From Calothrix brevissima NIES-22 (lineage in GTDB: Bacteria; Cyanobacteriota; Cyanobacteriia; Cyanobacteriales; Nostocaceae), in NCBI RefSeq assembly GCF_002367995.1, contig NZ_AP018207.1:8458083-8522082 (forward strand): a stretch of DNA of 64,000 nt, written 5' to 3'. A program made the position numbers and the translations under genes. The notes beneath the pieces were generated by a model. That model worked only from the letters and a program-made list of their open reading frames with translations. It made no database searches and was not told the origin of the DNA. Position 1 is the stretch's first letter, and each line of letters begins with the position of its first letter. Shown here in pieces: positions 16,668 to 26,685 of the stretch.

Positions 16668-19304
16668 ATGCTCAAATTTCATTCGTTGTTTGGACAACGT
16701 CAGAAAATTGGCTATGTTATTTTGGCTGGTTTAACTGCTTTATTATGTATATTTACTTCGCCTGTTATCGCCCGCGATACATCAAATCAAGGGTTTAACC
16801 CACCCCAAATTGCTATTCTTCCTCAGGAACAAGAAGCGAAAAATTTATATACATCTGGACGGTTTAGCGAGGCTGTGACGGCGTTGCAGCAAGCTTTGCA
16901 GGTTTATCAAGGTAATAATGATACCATTGGACAGGCGGTTGTTCTGAGTAATTTGGCTTTGAACTTTCACCAATTAGGACAGATACCAAAAGCAACCGAA
17001 GCAATTGAAAATGCGATCGCATTAATCCAAAAAACCCCTGATTCTTCTCAACGTTTAACAGTTTGGGCGCAAGCTGTAGATGTCAAAGGTGGTTTACAAC
17101 TAGCACAGGGTAAGGCGGAAGCTGCATTGTCATCTTGGGAGCAAGCTGCATCATTTTACCAAAAGCTGCAAGATAGCAATAAAGTTACTCTCGTCACAAT
17201 TAAGCAAGCACAAGCTTTACAAACTTTAGGACTGTATCAACGGACAATTTCTACTCTCCAGAATTTAAAAACAACTCTGCAAAATCAACCAGATTCTTTA
17301 ATTAAAGTAGCTAATTTGCGCAGTTTGGGTGATGCTCTTTTGGTTGCAGGGAATTTAAAAGATGCGGATGAGAATTTACAAGCTAGTCTGAAAATTGCTC
17401 AACAACTACAATCGCCAGAAAACATTGCTGCTGCTTATGTGAGCTTAGGTAATCTGGCTCGTGCTCAAAGTAAGAATAAAGAAAAAAACAATCAGCAAGC
17501 TCTGGGTTTTTACCAACAAGCTGAGGTAATAGCAAATACCTCAACCATGAAGGCTCAAGCCCAAATTAACCGCCTGCGCCTGCTGGTAGCAATGAAAAAA
17601 TGGCCAGAAGCACAAGCAATATATCCGCAAATTCAAAGTCAAATTGCTAACTTACCTGTGGGGCGTCCGGCGATTTATGCCCAGGTACAATTTGCTCAGA
17701 GTCTCCTCGAATTAAGGCTGAAATCCTCTAGCCCCAGCCCTGAGACAATTGGTCAAATTCTGGCTGTGGCTCGTCAGCAGGCGGAACAATTGCAAGATGT
17801 ACGGGCAGAGTCTTTTGTATTAGGTAATCTGGGACACTTGTATGAAATGACTCAACAATGGGCGATCGCGCAAGATTTGACCCGCAAAGCACTGAATTTA
17901 TCTCAGTCAATTCAAGCACAAGATATTGCCTATCGTTGGCAATGGCAACTAGGGCGGATTCTCTGTCAAGGACAAAAGCAATGCGACAACCAAGAAAAAT
18001 TTCCAGATGCGATCGCTGCTTACACCGAAGCATTTAATAGTTTACAAGGTATTCGGGGTGACTTGATTGCCAGTAATGCAGATGTACAATTTTCCTTTCG
18101 GGAAAGTGTGGAGCCTTTATATCGCCGCTTAGTAGATTTGCTGCTACAATCGCCCACCTCTAGTCAAAATAACCTCCAACAAGCCCGCAATGTCTTAGAA
18201 GCGCTGCAAGTTGCCAAATTACAAAACTTTATGCAACAAGCTTGTCAAGATACTAAATTACAACTTGACAAGGTAATTGACACTAAAGACCAACAAGCTG
18301 CGGTGATCTATTCAATTATTTTAGATGACCGCTTAGAAGTAATTGTCAAATTTCCCAATAATCCAGATTTATATCACTCTCCATCTGTCAAACTATCCAA
18401 AAAGGAAATTGAGGCTACCTTACAGCAACTCTATGAAAATCTCAAGCTAGTAGGTACTTATCAAGAAGTGCGAAAGGATGGTAAAAAAGTCTACAACTGG
18501 CTAATTCAACCAATACAAACAAAACTAGAGCAAGACAAGATTAAAACTTTAATTTTTGTTTTGGATGGGTTTCTGCGCAAAATTCCGATGGCAAGTTTAT
18601 ATGATGGCAAACAGTATCTCATGGAAAAATATGCCGTCTCTTTAGTTTTAGGGTTACAAGTGCGCGATCCCATGCCTTTGCAAAGACGAGAAATTAAGGT
18701 GTTAGCAGCTAGCTTGACTGAACCACCAAAGCAAGTTAAGGGCTTTTCCCGACTAGCAAATGTGCAAAAGGAAGTAGCAGAAATTAAAAAGACAGGCGTA
18801 GATGTTAGTGCTATTGCTGAAGAACAATTTACTAATAAAGCCTTCAACACAAAGCTCAATACTTCTAACTTTGATATCGTCCATCTAGCAACTCACGGTT
18901 ATTTCGGTGCTGACAGAGAAAACACATTTGTGCTGACAGCCGACGGAAAAATGAAGTTAGACGAATTCGATCGGTTGTTTCAAAGACAAGGACAAAAACG
19001 CACCAAAGCAATTGAAATATTATTTCTCAGTGCTTGTCAAACAGCAGCAGGTAACGATCAAGCAGTCATGGGAATTGCGGGAACTACAGTTCAAGCCGGA
19101 GCTAGTAGTGCGATCGCTAGTTTATGGGATCTGGACGATCAATCCAGCGTTTTCTTCGCCAAGGCTTTTTATCAAAACTTAGGAAAGCCTGGTGTCAGCC
19201 GAGCCGAAGCACTACGCCTAGCACAACAGGCTCTATTTAAAAATCCTAACTACGATCATCCACGGTTTTGGGCACCCTATGTTCTAGTAGGTAGTTGGTT
19301 ATAA
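16668..19304 (+). CDS. CHAT-domain peptidase-like protein with TPR repeats
   Basis: 878 residues from ATG 16668, chosen because it gives a clear signal peptide (KIGYVILAGLTALLCIF ... PVIA|RD); an in-frame ATG at 16584 inside the transporter gene would add 28 residues and bury that signal. Residues 40-480 are TPR/helical repeats (AKNLYTSGRFSEAVTALQQA, GNLGHLYEMTQQWAIAQD). The last 280 residues are a CHAT domain (caspase/separase fold) with the His in HLATHGYFG and the Cys in FLSACQTAAG, both present, so it may be an active cysteine protease. It is exported and lies in the TpsA-TpsB operon, where it may process or trim the adhesin. That link is inferred from position; CHAT genes beside TPS genes are common in cyanobacteria. 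Confidence 0.88.
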   Translation: MLKFHSLFGQRQKIGYVILAGLTALLCIFTSPVIARDTSNQGFNPPQIAILPQEQEAKNLYTSGRFSEAVTALQQALQVYQGNNDTIGQAVVLSNLALNFHQLGQIPKATEAIENAIALIQKTPDSSQRLTVWAQAVDVKGGLQLAQGKAEAALSSWEQAASFYQKLQDSNKVTLVTIKQAQALQTLGLYQRTISTLQNLKTTLQNQPDSLIKVANLRSLGDALLVAGNLKDADENLQASLKIAQQLQSPENIAAAYVSLGNLARAQSKNKEKNNQQALGFYQQAEVIANTSTMKAQAQINRLRLLVAMKKWPEAQAIYPQIQSQIANLPVGRPAIYAQVQFAQSLLELRLKSSSPSPETIGQILAVARQQAEQLQDVRAESFVLGNLGHLYEMTQQWAIAQDLTRKALNLSQSIQAQDIAYRWQWQLGRILCQGQKQCDNQEKFPDAIAAYTEAFNSLQGIRGDLIASNADVQFSFRESVEPLYRRLVDLLLQSPTSSQNNLQQARNVLEALQVAKLQNFMQQACQDTKLQLDKVIDTKDQQAAVIYSIILDDRLEVIVKFPNNPDLYHSPSVKLSKKEIEATLQQLYENLKLVGTYQEVRKDGKKVYNWLIQPIQTKLEQDKIKTLIFVLDGFLRKIPMASLYDGKQYLMEKYAVSLVLGLQVRDPMPLQRREIKVLAASLTEPPKQVKGFSRLANVQKEVAEIKKTGVDVSAIAEEQFTNKAFNTKLNTSNFDIVHLATHGYFGADRENTFVLTADGKMKLDEFDRLFQRQGQKRTKAIEILFLSACQTAAGNDQAVMGIAGTTVQAGASSAIASLWDLDDQSSVFFAKAFYQNLGKPGVSRAEALRLAQQALFKNPNYDHPRFWAPYVLVGSWL

Positions 19305-19704
19305 ATACAGCGAATTGCCAGTTGGTGAGCTACAGATAATCATTGATTGTAGGGGCATTGGCACTGCCATGCCCCGAAGCGCGTACCTCACTTACCTAAA
19401 ATATGCTGTATAACTTTGAATCTCATCCTCAAAAAATATCAGCCCAAATACTCAATAAACATGTAAAACAATTGTGGCTATGATATGTGAGATTACTTAA
19501 ATATTTATTTTATTAATAACCTAAAAAAATAAAAATTATTAGACATAAACCGACTTTTCTGACCACATAATCCGACCTTTCCGACTATGGCAGATAAATA
19601 ATAAGGAGTAAAATTAAATACATTAGCGAACACTGTAGTAGCTAATAGTTAAAACTACTTCTGGTATTGAATCATTTTTCCCATAGTTCATTTAGGTGGC
19701 AATT
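19305..19704. other. Spacer with a small palindromic repeat
   Basis: 19351-19376 holds a GGGGCATTGGCA / TGCCATGCCCC imperfect palindrome, related to the fragment at 57211-57231. The rest, to 19693, is AT-rich and is probably the promoter region of the oxygenase gene. No gene is seen. Confidence 0.5.
19694..19699 (+). promoter_or_regulatory. Ribosome binding site that sets the oxygenase start
   Basis: AGGTGG lies 5 bases before ATG 19705 and overlaps the in-frame GTG at 19696. This makes 19705 the likely start and rules out 19696. Confidence 0.65.
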
Positions 19705-20715
19705 ATGGCACTAGCTGATGGAATTCGCGCCGCACCGATCGCATTTCCTCAAACATCCCCACCGGGATATCATTATTTACCTGAAGAACCTACTTATAAT
19801 CCTGCTCAACATCTATCTCTAAAAAAACCAAGCAGAATTTATCGCTTATCCGATCTAGGCTATGACAAAACATTAGTTGCAAACTGCCCTACCGATGTTG
19901 CAATTACAGATCCTATCCGTCTGTTATCAGAGTCAGGTGTGGCAGCACTGCGTGAAGTCAGCTTGAATCTGCGTCAATATAAACAGAGATGCGATCGCAT
20001 CCCGAATATGGTTCGTGGTGCGGCGTACCGTTCTCGGTTTATCCGCGATTTGTGTCTGTGTCCAATTGTTACAGAATTCTTGTCTGAGATTGTTGGTACA
20101 CCTTTAGCACCGCACAGTATGCCGTTGCATCTCGGTCACTTGAACTTTGCACCAGAAAACATATCTGAGGCTGTTGACAGGTGGCATATTGATACTATTA
20201 GCTTGGACTATGTGCTAATGGTATCAGAACCATCAGCATTAGAAGGCGGGAAATTTCAGTATTTCAACGGAACTCAGGCAGAAGCGGCTGTAATCCTCAA
20301 TCATGCTCAAGACTTGCCACCAGAGCGGGTTGTAAGTCCTACTTTTCCAGATGCGGGTTACGCCATTTTTCAACAAGGTTCTATGGTAGTACATCGGGCT
20401 ACCCGTCTCCTTCGTCAAGCAGAGCGGATCACATTAGTAAATGGCTATGTTCCTTTAGATACAAGCTTTCCCGATCAATCTCGCTTTGCAGATATGAAAG
20501 TAGTTGATGAACATAGCGTGTTGTTACCAGAATGGGCACGCCATAAAGCATGGCTCAGTCGCAATAAGCTGGACACTTTAATTGAGGAACTTCCCTTCAC
20601 AAGCGATCGCGCGGCGATATGTGCTGCTTTGCGGGAAGCAATTGCTGATGTTGAAGCCGCAATTTCTGATATTGAAGACACTTCCGAGAGCAAAATGCTC
20701 TACTACGGACGCTGA
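19705..20715 (+). CDS. 2-oxoglutarate/Fe(II)-dependent oxygenase-like protein
   Basis: 336 residues from ATG 19705. WHIDTISLDYVLMV supplies the HxD iron ligands (His161, Asp163) and MVVHRATRLLRQAERITLV the distal His230 and an Arg (241) that could bind 2-oxoglutarate, the facial triad of this oxygenase class. GGKFQYFNG and FQQGSMVVH fit the jelly-roll core. No signal peptide, so cytoplasmic. The substrate cannot be told. It is followed 70 bp later by an EgtD-like methyltransferase on the same strand, which suggests a two-step tailoring of a histidine- or amino-acid-derived small molecule. EgtB, the oxygenase expected for ergothioneine, is not present in the window and this protein is not an EgtB. 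Confidence 0.7.
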   Translation: MALADGIRAAPIAFPQTSPPGYHYLPEEPTYNPAQHLSLKKPSRIYRLSDLGYDKTLVANCPTDVAITDPIRLLSESGVAALREVSLNLRQYKQRCDRIPNMVRGAAYRSRFIRDLCLCPIVTEFLSEIVGTPLAPHSMPLHLGHLNFAPENISEAVDRWHIDTISLDYVLMVSEPSALEGGKFQYFNGTQAEAAVILNHAQDLPPERVVSPTFPDAGYAIFQQGSMVVHRATRLLRQAERITLVNGYVPLDTSFPDQSRFADMKVVDEHSVLLPEWARHKAWLSRNKLDTLIEELPFTSDRAAICAALREAIADVEAAISDIEDTSESKMLYYGR

Positions 20716-20785
20716 AACCAAATAACATTTTTCATCAATTTTTCAAAGAATCAAAAAATTTTCCGCAAAATAATAGGTTTTAACT

Positions 20786-21823
20786 ATGTCTTTACAAGAA
20801 AATATTCAGCACAATTTAGGTGCTTTACTTCAACAACAGCAACGGTTAAAAATTGAATATTTAATTAACTACAAAACGCTATTAAAAACTATTTCTAAAA
20901 ATGACAGTGATGTGATGAAAGGATTAACTCAAATCCCTAAATCAATTCCCATGCATTACCGCTACGATGACCGAGGCTCTCAACTTTTTGAAAAAATTTG
21001 TGAGTTACCAGAGTATTATTTAACCCGAACAGAAACAGGAATCTTACAACAATGTGCGTCCGAAATTGCACGCATTACAGGAGCCTGTGAAATAGTTGAA
21101 CTAGGAAGTGGTAATGCTGTAAAAACCCGTATTTTACTTGATGCTTACAATCAACTCGGTTCATCATTGCGCTATCTACCAATAGATATTAGCGCTGGTA
21201 TTCTTCAAAGTAGTGCTTTAGATTTATTAAATGACTATCCATCACTACAGGTTCATGCTTTTGCAGGCACCTTTGAACTAGCCCTAGAAAAATTACCACC
21301 ATCTCGCTTACCAAGCCGAATGATTAGTTTTATTGGTAGCACTTTAAGTGGATTTGATTCAGAACAAGCTGACAAATTAATTAGCCAGGTGGCTACAGCC
21401 TTACAATCTGGAGAATACTTTCTTTTAGGTATTGATTTACATAAATCAAAAAAACAACTAGAAGCTGCTTATAATGATGCTCAAGGTGTTAATGCAGAAT
21501 TTAATTTTAATATCCTCAAACACCTTAACTCTAAATTTGTTGGTAACTTTGAAACATCAAATTTTGAGCATGTAGTTACTTACAACGAATCGCTGCATCA
21601 AATAGAAGTTTATCTCAGAAGTTGCCAAAAACAAAAAGCCTACTTGCGAGGAATTAACTTAAATATCGCAATAGAAGCAGGAGAATTAATTGTCACAGGA
21701 ATAGCTCGTAAATTTGAGTTATCTTCTATGGAAGAAAAACTCCGTTTATTTGGACTAGAAATGTTAAAACTATGGACAGATGCCAATCAATGGTATGCTT
21801 TATTGCTGTGTCAAAGGCAATAA
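20786..21823 (+). CDS. EgtD-like SAM-dependent methyltransferase (Methyltransf_33 family)
   Basis: 345 residues, the usual length for the family. HYRYDDRGSQLFEKICELP and YYLTRTETGIL are the characteristic opening of histidine N-alpha-methyltransferase EgtD and relatives; IVELGSGNAVKTRILLDA is the SAM-binding glycine motif and YLPIDIS the following acidic strand. Later blocks (FIGSTLSGF, LLGIDLHK) also fit. EgtD makes hercynine from histidine on the way to ergothioneine, but whether the histidine pocket is kept here cannot be judged by eye, and no EgtB gene is present. It pairs with the 2OG-Fe oxygenase gene 70 bp upstream, so the two probably act on the same product. Confidence 0.82.
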   Translation: MSLQENIQHNLGALLQQQQRLKIEYLINYKTLLKTISKNDSDVMKGLTQIPKSIPMHYRYDDRGSQLFEKICELPEYYLTRTETGILQQCASEIARITGACEIVELGSGNAVKTRILLDAYNQLGSSLRYLPIDISAGILQSSALDLLNDYPSLQVHAFAGTFELALEKLPPSRLPSRMISFIGSTLSGFDSEQADKLISQVATALQSGEYFLLGIDLHKSKKQLEAAYNDAQGVNAEFNFNILKHLNSKFVGNFETSNFEHVVTYNESLHQIEVYLRSCQKQKAYLRGINLNIAIEAGELIVTGIARKFELSSMEEKLRLFGLEMLKLWTDANQWYALLLCQRQ

Positions 21824-22199
21824 ACTGTTTTTGCATCATAAAATAAGCGTTTGCATCAAATATTGAGATAAAAGTTGATAAAAATGCTGTTTTTACATAT
21901 CCATTTTGTATGAGCTTTGTCTGAGATAGTTTAAAAACTCATTTTTGGGATATGGTTTAAAAATCAAACATACTCTCATAATTTGATGCAGAGATGCACT
22001 TTGCTATCGGCTGTGTTGCTGAAATTGCGTTAATTTCTGTCACTAAAAGGATAATGTGACCGTTTTTCAAGCAGCAAGTGGAAGAATTTTTAAAAAATTG
22101 AATGCGATCGCTTGTAAGCGGATGTAGAGCAGCGCAGAATGTGATTTTAAAAAAAAGCTTACCCGATTAACCTTTTTTAGAAACAATACAAAATTCGAC
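21824..22199. other. Spacer, no gene seen
   Basis: AT-rich DNA between the methyltransferase gene and a small membrane-protein gene. One HIP1-like site near 22104. I see no terminator and no array, so read-through from the methyltransferase gene is possible. Confidence 0.5.
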
Positions 22200-22469
22200 A
22201 TGTCTGATAAATTCAAAACGAAAAAAGCAAGTAAATATAAATCGGCTCAATTCCTCAAAATCTCAAGTAGTTGTTTTGCAATAGTAGGCGGAATTCTCCT
22301 AGCCTTAAAGCTCAATATTAGTGGTTACGGTTTTCTATTTTTAGCCGCAAGTTCCTTCCAAATGCTCTTATCTAATATTCTTTTAAAAGATAAAAGCATG
22401 ATTTTTTACGCCGCTTCAATTTTTCTTTTTGTAGATTGTTTAGGAATTTATAGATGGTTACTAGCTTAA
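22200..22469 (+). CDS. Small membrane protein of unknown function
   Basis: 89 residues, not recognised. After a lysine-rich start ([16 protein letters not shown]) come three likely membrane helices: around 24-42 ([15 protein letters not shown]), 44-62 ([17 protein letters not shown]) and 70-88 ([20 protein letters not shown]). Its end overlaps the start of the next gene by 16 bp (ATG 22454), so translation is probably coupled. It may anchor or serve the Coq4-like protein that follows. Confidence 0.6.
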   Translation: MSDKFKTKKASKYKSAQFLKISSSCFAIVGGILLALKLNISGYGFLFLAASSFQMLLSNILLKDKSMIFYAASIFLFVDCLGIYRWLLA

Positions 22470-22993
22470 ATTTGCAATCACAAACCAGTATAGAAGTCAA
22501 TGTTTTCAAAAATCAAGGAGAGAAGATCCTTCATCATGCTTATCAAGAAATGAACGGAGATCCACCTTCAGCAGTTCCCTTTCTTGTATGGTTATTAGAA
22601 AATCCTGACAGTCCTTTACCTTTCTCCGGTAAAATAGACCTTTACAGACATGATTGCTTACATTTATTATTGGAGCGAGGCTTTTCTGTAGAAGATGAGG
22701 CATTTGTTGTAGGTTTTACAATGGGCAACGACCCAGCTTGTAAATGGTTTCATATTGCCTTATTTAAATTAATCTCTACAATGTTGTATCCCCAAAAGTT
22801 CCGGTTCAATAAAGCTCATTTGGTCATATTTGACATAGGAGTTTTTTACGGTAGGAAAATCAGAACACACAATTTGAATAAACTCGACTTTAAAATTTAC
22901 GAAAATCAGAGTCTTAACTATATCAGGCAAGATTTAGGCATTGACATTGATGCTATTCAAATTTTGTGGCAAGCTCAAAATTTATTAACATAA
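22454..22993 (+). CDS. Coq4-like protein with HDxxHx11E zinc motif
   Basis: 179 residues. Residues 66-82 read HDCLH, then 11 residues, then Glu82: exactly the HDxxH-x11-E metal motif of Coq4, the ubiquinone-biosynthesis protein. The surrounding text ([19 protein letters not shown], then [11 protein letters not shown]) also fits the helical Coq4 fold, which binds a lipid or quinone and zinc. Cyanobacteria make plastoquinone, not ubiquinone, so a different lipid-like substrate is likely. No membrane segment of its own; it overlaps the preceding small membrane-protein gene, suggesting the two act together. Confidence 0.65.
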   Translation: MVTSLNLQSQTSIEVNVFKNQGEKILHHAYQEMNGDPPSAVPFLVWLLENPDSPLPFSGKIDLYRHDCLHLLLERGFSVEDEAFVVGFTMGNDPACKWFHIALFKLISTMLYPQKFRFNKAHLVIFDIGVFYGRKIRTHNLNKLDFKIYENQSLNYIRQDLGIDIDAIQILWQAQNLLT

Positions 22994-23026
22994 ACTACAT
23001 CTGCTTTGAGAGCCATAGTTTTAACA

Positions 23027-23081
23027 GTAGTGGGAGCATCTTGCTCCCTGGGCTTCTTAGCGAGCAAGATACCCGCACTAC
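23027..23081. repeat. Inverted repeat element (GTAGTGGGAGCATCTTGCTC type)
   Basis: The left arm GTAGTGGGAGCATCTTGCTC is mirrored by GAGCAAGATACCCGCACTAC with a few mismatches. It is a small dispersed palindromic element after the Coq4-like gene and may act as a transcript end. Confidence 0.65.
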
Positions 23082-23265
23082 TTCAGGTTTCAAAATGGAC
23101 GAGGTTTAATTCAATACCTTGGCCAATTTATAAGGGTAATTTCATGTATTAGGGACTTCTAAGTAAAAAAATCCATTGCTATTTTTGTACGGTCGAGTTT
23201 AAGAGGTTGTTTTAAAAGTTATCGTACATAAAAGGGTTTAAGATATCTACGTCTATACGTGGTAT

Positions 23266-23302
23266 CATTTTCAGACGGGGTTTAAATCCCCGTCTGAAAA
23301 TG
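23266..23302. repeat. Perfect 15-bp palindrome
   Basis: CATTTTCAGACGGGG and CCCCGTCTGAAAATG flank a 7-base loop. It is directly followed by the TTTTGAAT octamer array. Confidence 0.85.
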
Positions 23303-23307
23303 TCTTT

Positions 23308-23346
23308 AATTTTGAATTTTGAATTTTGAATTTTGAATTTTGAATT
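23308..23346. repeat. AATTTTGA tandem octamer array (about 5 copies)
   Basis: About five octamers AATTTTGA in a row. Beyond it, TCGAATTATATGCAG occurs twice (near 23397 and 23494) as a direct repeat. Confidence 0.85.
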
Positions 23347-23349
23347 GTT

Positions 23350-23980
23350 AATAGATGTTTTTCTAGTTTCCCCTTTATTAAGGGGGGCTAGGGGGGATCG
23401 AATTATATGCAGTGACATAAATGTTGGGTTTCGTTCCTCAACCCAACCTACAATTAAGTCTAATTTAGAGTTTGAAGACACGCCCTAGGGGTATCGAATT
23501 ATATGCAGCTTCATAAAAAATTGGTATAAGACTAAAATAACGCTAGCAAAAATCTTTTTTAAAAGTTAAAGTATTCTATTTTACTGTTCAGACATTATTG
23601 CTCAAAAGTGAGCAATCTAGTGAATGTATACTATTATTGCTAAATAATAACTTAGACTAAATTAAATTAAAGCGATCGTGATCGCATTGAAGCGATAACA
23701 ATCCCTGCTTCCATCCAGACTATATACTCTCACCGATTGTCATTGAGAAAAACTGTCAGATTGCCAGCACTGAATGATGTTAAGCAGGGTGAGACACATC
23801 AATCTTTTTCTATCAGCTTGATATAGAATAAAACTAATTATAGTCGGCTATCAGCTTTTATTACTTTAGATAGATTTGCTGAATATTCTGATTTGTTCCC
23901 TATTTATCCAAGATAAAATAACTAATCTACAATCGCTTTGTTTAGCTAATTGAGGCTAATTTGGCTGCAATTAGCTGCAT
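23350..23980. other. Long spacer before the sensor kinase
   Basis: Part of a 1-kb stretch without a credible gene (22994-23996). It holds a GGGGGGCTAGGGGGGATCG-type motif near 23380 and HIP1-like sites near 23672. The 300 bp before the kinase should carry its promoter, but no -35/-10 pair is convincing. Confidence 0.45.
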
Positions 23981-23983
23981 CAA

Positions 23984-23988
23984 AGGAG
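23984..23988 (+). promoter_or_regulatory. Ribosome binding site that sets a TTG start
   Basis: AGGAG, in the context AAAGGAG, lies 8 bases before TTG 23997 and supports that codon as the start of the sensor kinase. Confidence 0.65.
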
Positions 23989-23996
23989 AAGCCACC

Positions 23997-26558
23997 TTGA
24001 ACGGAACGATGCTGCGACTTTTGCCTTATGCAGTAGCAGTTTTGGCAGTTGGTAGCGCATTACTACTGACTTTATTGTTAAAGCAACTACTCAGTCCGAC
24101 GATTTTTTTACTATTTTTTGCTGCTGTAGCGGTGAGTGCTTGGTACGGCGGTATGAAATCAGGATTATTGGCTACTACTTTGGCTACTATCTCTGTAGCA
24201 TACTTTTTTTTAGCGCCAACATTTTCCCTGTCGGTTCACTCTTTTGATAGTCTGTTGCGCTTAATCTTATTTGTACTGGTGACAACGCTGATTAGCTGGC
24301 TAAACTCCCAGTTACGCAGTGCTAAATGTCGTCTCGAAAAAAGTTTGCAGCAGCTACAAGCTAGTGAAGCCAGATTTAGACGCTTGGCAGAGTCTAACAT
24401 TATTGGGGTGGTTGTAGCTGATATAAAAGGGGCAATTTTGGAAGCTAACGATGCCTTTTTAATAATGGTTGGTTACAGCAGAGAGGAATTGTTATCGGGA
24501 AAAATGCGCTGGCGAGAAATGACACCACCAGAATATCAAGAAATTAGCGATCGCGCTATTACTGAATTACGCCATCAAGGTTTTAATCAACCTTTTGAAA
24601 AAGAATATTTTCGCCAAGATGGTAGTCGCGTTCCCATTCTCATCGGTTCCGCTTTATTAGCCAGTGGTGTAGAAGAAGTTATTAGTTTTGTGCTTGATTT
24701 AAGCACAATTAAACAAACAGAAAATGAATTACGCGAAAGTCAAAATAGATTTCATGCTTTAGCTGATGCTACCGTTGAAGGTGTGTTAATTCACGCCAAT
24801 GGTAAAGTCATAGATGCCAACCCCGCTTTTGCAAAAATGTTTGGCTATGAAATTGATGAAGTGATTGGTATTGATATTACAGAATTTCTCACACCAGAAT
24901 CGCGCCAATTACTGCAAGATAATGGGGAAACTCCTTATGAAGTTACGGGTGTAACTAAAGAGCAAAATACTCTAAATTTAGAAATTATCGCCAAAAATTC
25001 TGTATATAAAGGTCGTGATGTTAGAGTTTCGGCATGGCGTAATATCACCGAAAGAAAGCAAGCAGAAGCAGCAATTCGCCAAAGAGAAGAACAACTCAGA
25101 TTAATTACTAATGCCTTACCCGTGTTCATTTCTTATGTCGATAACCAACAACGTTATCAATTTAATAATCGTCATTACGAAGAATGGTATGGCATAAAAG
25201 CATCGGAATTTTATGACAAGAAAATTCAAGAAATTGTCGGCGATTCAGTCTATGAGGAAATCAGTGATTATATAGATACAGTATTATCGGGATTGCGCAT
25301 CAATTACGAAACTCAAGTTGATAGCCCAAAGATGGGAAAACGTGATGTAAATGTCACTTATATTCCCCAATTTAATCAACAATCGGAAGTAGAAGGGTTT
25401 GTGTCTCTGATTAACGATATTACAGAGACAAAACAAGCCCAAAAAGCCCTACAACAAAGTGAAGAAAGGTTTAGAAAATTAACAGAAAAAGTTCGGGTAA
25501 TTCCTTGGGAAGTAGATGCAAATACCGGACAGTTTACCTATGTCGGGCCGCAATCAGAAGAGATTTTAGGTTATCCGGCAACAGAATGGTACGCCAAAAA
25601 TTTTTGGGAAGAACATATCCACCCAGAAGATCGAGAATGGGCAGTTGAGTATTGTTTACAATCTGCTCTCACATTGGATAACTATGAATTTGAATACCGC
25701 ATGTTGACAGCCGATGGCAGAGTAGTGTGGATATACGACATAGTAAATGTCGTGCGCCAAGGAGAAAAACCGCAGATATTACATGGATTTTTGATTGATA
25801 TTACCGATCGCAAACTCTCAGAGCAAGAACGGGAAAGACTGCTTATCGAAGCCGAAGCCGCCAACCGCATGAAAGATGAGTTTTTAGGTATCCTTTCCCA
25901 TGAACTGCGTACCCCGCTCAATGCGATAGTCGGTTGGATACAGCTACTCAAAAAGCGCAAGTTAGACGAAACTACAACCACCCGCGCCTTAGATACCATT
26001 GACCGCAATAGCAAAATCCTTGCACAATTAATTGAGGATGTATTAGATGTATCGGGAATTATTCAAGGTCAACTTTCCTTAAATCTGCGACCATTAGAAC
26101 TGATACCCGTCTTAGAAGCCGCTCTTGAAACTTTACAACCAGCTGTTGCCGCTAAAGAAATTCACATCGAGAGCAGATTCGATCCAGCAGTGGGGGTAGT
26201 AATGGGAGATGTCAACCGATTGCAACAAATCTTTTGGAATCTCCTTTCCAACGCCGTCAAATTCACACCCAAAGGCGGTAGAGTTGAAGTGCAGCTAGAA
26301 CGCCTAGACGATCGCATTCAATTGCGAGTCAGCGACACAGGCGGCGGAATTGCCCCTGATTTCCTCCCCCATGTATTTGAACGCTTTCGCCAAGCCGACA
26401 GTTCCAGCACGCGATCGCACGGCGGATTAGGATTAGGATTAGCGATAGTTCGCCATCTCGTAGAATTGCATGGCGGTACAGTCGAAGCCCAAAGCCAGGG
26501 AATTGGCAAAGGCGCAACATTTATTGTGAATTTGCCGATGAAAGTTATTAGTCATTAG
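23997..26558 (+). CDS. Multi-PAS sensor histidine kinase with DUF4118/KdpD-like membrane domain
   Basis: About 853 residues from TTG 23997; ATG 24009 is the alternative. The first 110 residues are four close membrane helices ([36 protein letters not shown]), the DUF4118 type found in KdpD and light/redox kinases. A coiled segment leads to four PAS domains (around 130, 250, 375 and 500), each ending in ITERK/ITETK-like linkers. HisKA follows ([19 protein letters not shown], His in the phospho-acceptor SHELRTP) and the ATPase has [15 protein letters not shown] and [11 protein letters not shown], so it should be active. There is no receiver domain and no adjacent response regulator, so it is an orphan. 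The signal is unknown. Confidence 0.9.
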   Translation: MNGTMLRLLPYAVAVLAVGSALLLTLLLKQLLSPTIFLLFFAAVAVSAWYGGMKSGLLATTLATISVAYFFLAPTFSLSVHSFDSLLRLILFVLVTTLISWLNSQLRSAKCRLEKSLQQLQASEARFRRLAESNIIGVVVADIKGAILEANDAFLIMVGYSREELLSGKMRWREMTPPEYQEISDRAITELRHQGFNQPFEKEYFRQDGSRVPILIGSALLASGVEEVISFVLDLSTIKQTENELRESQNRFHALADATVEGVLIHANGKVIDANPAFAKMFGYEIDEVIGIDITEFLTPESRQLLQDNGETPYEVTGVTKEQNTLNLEIIAKNSVYKGRDVRVSAWRNITERKQAEAAIRQREEQLRLITNALPVFISYVDNQQRYQFNNRHYEEWYGIKASEFYDKKIQEIVGDSVYEEISDYIDTVLSGLRINYETQVDSPKMGKRDVNVTYIPQFNQQSEVEGFVSLINDITETKQAQKALQQSEERFRKLTEKVRVIPWEVDANTGQFTYVGPQSEEILGYPATEWYAKNFWEEHIHPEDREWAVEYCLQSALTLDNYEFEYRMLTADGRVVWIYDIVNVVRQGEKPQILHGFLIDITDRKLSEQERERLLIEAEAANRMKDEFLGILSHELRTPLNAIVGWIQLLKKRKLDETTTTRALDTIDRNSKILAQLIEDVLDVSGIIQGQLSLNLRPLELIPVLEAALETLQPAVAAKEIHIESRFDPAVGVVMGDVNRLQQIFWNLLSNAVKFTPKGGRVEVQLERLDDRIQLRVSDTGGGIAPDFLPHVFERFRQADSSSTRSHGGLGLGLAIVRHLVELHGGTVEAQSQGIGKGATFIVNLPMKVISH

Positions 26559-26612
26559 TCAGTTGTCAGTTGTCAGTTGTCTCCCTTGTCTCCCTTGTCT
26601 CCCTTGTCCCCC
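26557..26612. repeat. TCAGTTG and TCCCTTG tandem arrays
   Basis: A GTCAGTT heptamer array passes into a nonamer array of TCTCCCTTG units, filling the 127-bp spacer between the kinase gene and the TPR gene. Confidence 0.8.
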
Positions 26613-26685
26613 TTCCCTTGCTCCCTGCTCCTTCTGCCGCGACAACAATTAAAATAAAGATGACGTACATTCATCAGTAGCTAAA

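Noticed and set aside
20786..21823. Complete ergothioneine pathway
   Set aside because: Only an EgtD-like gene is seen; EgtB is absent and the neighbour oxygenase is a different family.
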